Shown here piece after piece: positions 4,505-5,852 of a stretch of DNA of 5,852 nucleotides. The notes below the pieces were generated by a model. The model saw only the letters and a list, made by a program, of their open reading frames with translations, was not told where the DNA came from and ran no database searches. The DNA lies in contig DKGY01000052.1 in the NCBI GenBank assembly GCA_002453475.1, positions 268-6,119 of the forward strand, in the 5' to 3' direction. A program made the translations under genes and the position numbers. This stretch comes from Clostridium sp. UBA6758. GTDB lineage: Bacteria; Bacillota; Clostridia; Clostridiales; Clostridiaceae. How positions within the stretch are numbered: position 1 is the stretch's first letter; every line of letters starts with the position of its first letter.

Positions 4505-4735
4505 ATGATTAGAAAATATACAGATGCGGAACTTAAAAGAGCACTAGACATGGTAGAAGAGGGATTCTCTTTTTTAGAGGCTGCAATGGCAAATAATCTT
4601 AATAAAAGTATCGTAGCAAGAGAGATGAGAAAGAGGAAAAATGAAAAAGGGAGACAGCATATAGATGAATATAGAAGGAAGTTACAAAATGATATAAACA
4701 ATACCAAAATAGAAAAGGAGATAAAAAATGATTAA
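4505..4735 (+). CDS. Small putative helix-turn-helix protein
   Basis: A 76-residue basic, charged protein. Residues about 18-46 read EEGFSFLEAAMANNLNKSIV followed by AREMRKRK, which fits a helix-turn-helix: first helix about 21-30 with two Ala, turn N30-N31-L32-N33, second helix about 34-45 rich in Arg/Lys. The C-terminal 30 residues are highly charged and probably helical. The start is placed at ATG 4505, six bases after TGGAGG (4493-4498). An in-frame ATG at 4490 overlaps that ribosome site and would add MWRLY, so it is unlikely. Its end overlaps the next gene by eight bases (4728-4735), implying coupled translation. It may regulate its own operon through the inverted repeat at 4159-4179. 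I recognise no named family; a phage or transposase-like HTH fragment is possible. Confidence 0.6.
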   Translation: MIRKYTDAELKRALDMVEEGFSFLEAAMANNLNKSIVAREMRKRKNEKGRQHIDEYRRKLQNDINNTKIEKEIKND

Positions 4736-5690
4736 AGGAATAGAAGTAAGCAATATGGAAAGCGCAGATATAAATGAGGCGAAAAAGATATGGGTTAGTC
4801 AATATGAACTATATTGTGATAATAGTAAATTTCCATTACATTGGAAACAAGATACAGAATTATTAGAAAAATTTCTTAGTGAAAGAATAAAAAATCAAAG
4901 TGCAGTTGTAGCAAAGTTGTACAACAGGGTAGTTGGATTCTTGGCATATGATGAATTTCCTTTCAATGGAGAGAATACAGTGTTTTGTCCAGCAATAGGA
5001 CATTCTGCTATTGAAGAATACAAAGAAAGTGTATATTTAGAATTATATAAAAGCATATCACAGGAATGGATTAATAAAAATATTTTTAATCATATGTGGA
5101 CAATATTTTTTAATGATGCAAATTTAAAAAACATTTTGTTTGATTTAGGATATGGATCATATTTGATAGATGCATTTAGTGATTGTAATATTCAATCTGG
5201 TGAGAAATCTATATGTGATATTAGAAAAGCTACAATAGAAAATATAGATGTTTTATATGAGCTTGTAGAGGAATCTAATGAATATTATGTGTCTGCACCA
5301 TTATTTCTTAAGAGAGACAGAGTTACTAAAGAAGAGGTTGAAGAAATAATATTAAAGAGAAATGTGTTTATTGCATGGTACGAAGATATTCCAGTGGGAT
5401 TTATTAATTTAAGTATTGCTGATAACAATAACTTTATAGATATGTCTGTAAAAAATTGTGGCTTAATTGACGAAATTGGTGCTTATATAAAATCAGAATA
5501 TAGAAATAAAAAAATAGGTGTTGAGCTATTGAAAATCGTCAATGATTATTGCAAGGAATTTAATATCTCATATATTCATGTTGATTTTGAAACAGCAAAT
5601 CTATATGGTAATAAATTTTGGAAAAAGTATTTTACACCAATGCTATTATCTATGAGAAGACCAATTAATAAAGATATAAATGATAGATAA
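4728..5690 (+). CDS. Two-domain GNAT-family acetyltransferase
   Basis: A 320-residue protein with two GNAT-type halves. The N-terminal half (about 1-150) is degenerate: AVVAKLYNRVVGFLAYDEF (59-77) resembles the strand pair before motif A, and FFNDANLKNILFDLGYGSYL (127-146) resembles motif B, but no R-x-x-G-x-G loop is seen between them. The C-terminal half (about 163-310) is fuller: VFIAWYEDIPVGFINLSI (213-230), then IDEIGAYIKSEYRNKKIGVE (247-266) as motif A, then VDFETANLYGNKFWKKYF (285-302) as motif B. Its loop is R259-N-K-K-I-G264, with Lys where the first Gly of R-x-x-G-x-G is usual, which may weaken or change acetyl-CoA binding. The substrate is unknown. AAGGAG (4715-4720) lies seven bases before ATG inside the preceding gene, and the reading frames overlap, so it is the second gene of the operon. 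A palindromic terminator follows. Confidence 0.82.
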   Translation: MIKGIEVSNMESADINEAKKIWVSQYELYCDNSKFPLHWKQDTELLEKFLSERIKNQSAVVAKLYNRVVGFLAYDEFPFNGENTVFCPAIGHSAIEEYKESVYLELYKSISQEWINKNIFNHMWTIFFNDANLKNILFDLGYGSYLIDAFSDCNIQSGEKSICDIRKATIENIDVLYELVEESNEYYVSAPLFLKRDRVTKEEVEEIILKRNVFIAWYEDIPVGFINLSIADNNNFIDMSVKNCGLIDEIGAYIKSEYRNKKIGVELLKIVNDYCKEFNISYIHVDFETANLYGNKFWKKYFTPMLLSMRRPINKDINDR

Positions 5691-5755
5691 ATTTGTGATG
5701 TGTAGAATCTGAGGTATGCATTATGTAAACTCTGAACATCAAGAAAGAGTTGTTT

Positions 5756-5801
5756 AAAAGTGACCTGTAGCAGTTTATAAACTGCTACAGGTCACTTTTT
5801 T
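5756..5801. terminator. Perfect 44-bp palindromic terminator
   Basis: Bases 5756-5799 are a perfect palindrome; folded, they give about 20 pairs with a minimal loop at TTATAA. On the plus strand the right arm ends in six T's (5796-5801), a very strong terminator for the HTH-GNAT operon. On the minus strand the arm ends in four T's, so it may also stop the converging gene to its right. Confidence 0.92.
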
Positions 5802-5804
5802 GAT

Positions 5805-5852
5805 TTATCCGATGACTACCAGCTCTAATGCTCCCATCTTCTTCAAAGTGGG
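5805..5852 (-). CDS. C-terminal tip of a converging unrecognised gene
   Basis: On the minus strand an open frame entering from the window edge reads PTLKKMGALELVVIG and stops at TAA (complement of 5805-5807), just before the palindromic terminator. Only 15 residues are visible, so no family can be assigned. Its position, ending a few bases before a terminator that also works leftward, and its less AT-rich codons support a real gene end, possibly of a mobile-element protein. Chance remains possible. Confidence 0.4.
   Translation of the reverse strand, partial: PTLKKMGALELVVIG

Noticed and set aside
4477..4802. Two minus-strand open frames over the HTH gene and the start of the acetyltransferase.
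   Set aside because: They lie opposite well-supported plus-strand genes, are Phe/Leu/Ser-rich as expected for antisense of A-rich codons, and have no convincing ribosome sites.

Overview
The window is very AT-rich, with A/T-ending codons, purine-rich AGGAG-type ribosome binding sites and consensus TTGACA/TATAAT promoters. This suggests a low-GC Firmicute, most likely a Clostridium-type genome; this is inference from composition and protein style, not a species call.

Layout. Positions 1-151 hold the last 49 codons of an unrecognised gene, followed by an AT-rich inverted repeat and a strong intrinsic terminator (233-277). Positions 280-760 have no intact gene but contain a decayed DDE transposase tail (about 384-603) in which the IS4-type Y-x2-R-x3-E-x6-K signature is still readable across a TGA codon and a frameshift. 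Positions 762-1538 encode an RsuA-type 16S rRNA pseudouridine synthase, a core gene. The 511-base gap 1539-2049 is not empty: a good promoter (TTGATT-17-TATAAT), two very short ORFs with good Shine-Dalgarno sequences, a small hairpin, a 17-bp tandem duplication and an intrinsic terminator precede a cytoplasmic serine beta-lactamase-fold protein with a C-terminal TPR region (2050-3474).

A repeat element of about 105 bases begins at that gene's stop codon (3471). A GC-rich perfect hairpin and a single-domain GNAT acetyltransferase (3684-4118) follow. Next comes a consensus promoter whose -35 box lies in an inverted repeat, a 10-codon leader ORF, a hairpin, and a second copy of the repeat element (4354-4460), which here contains a clear intrinsic terminator. 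This long leader runs into a two-gene operon with an 8-base overlap: a 76-residue putative helix-turn-helix protein and a 320-residue two-domain GNAT acetyltransferase (4728-5690). A 44-bp perfect palindrome followed by six T's ends this operon against a converging minus-strand gene, of which only the last 15 codons are visible.

The accessory part (about 1610-5700) looks like separately controlled small-molecule-modifying enzymes (a serine hydrolase and two acetyltransferases). Two of the three units sit behind long leaders with mini-ORFs and terminators, an architecture like the attenuators of inducible antibiotic-resistance or stress genes. The most interesting unexplained item is the pair of diverged repeats, whose arms keep pairing potential. 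Function, ligand and family of these repeats are unknown to me.
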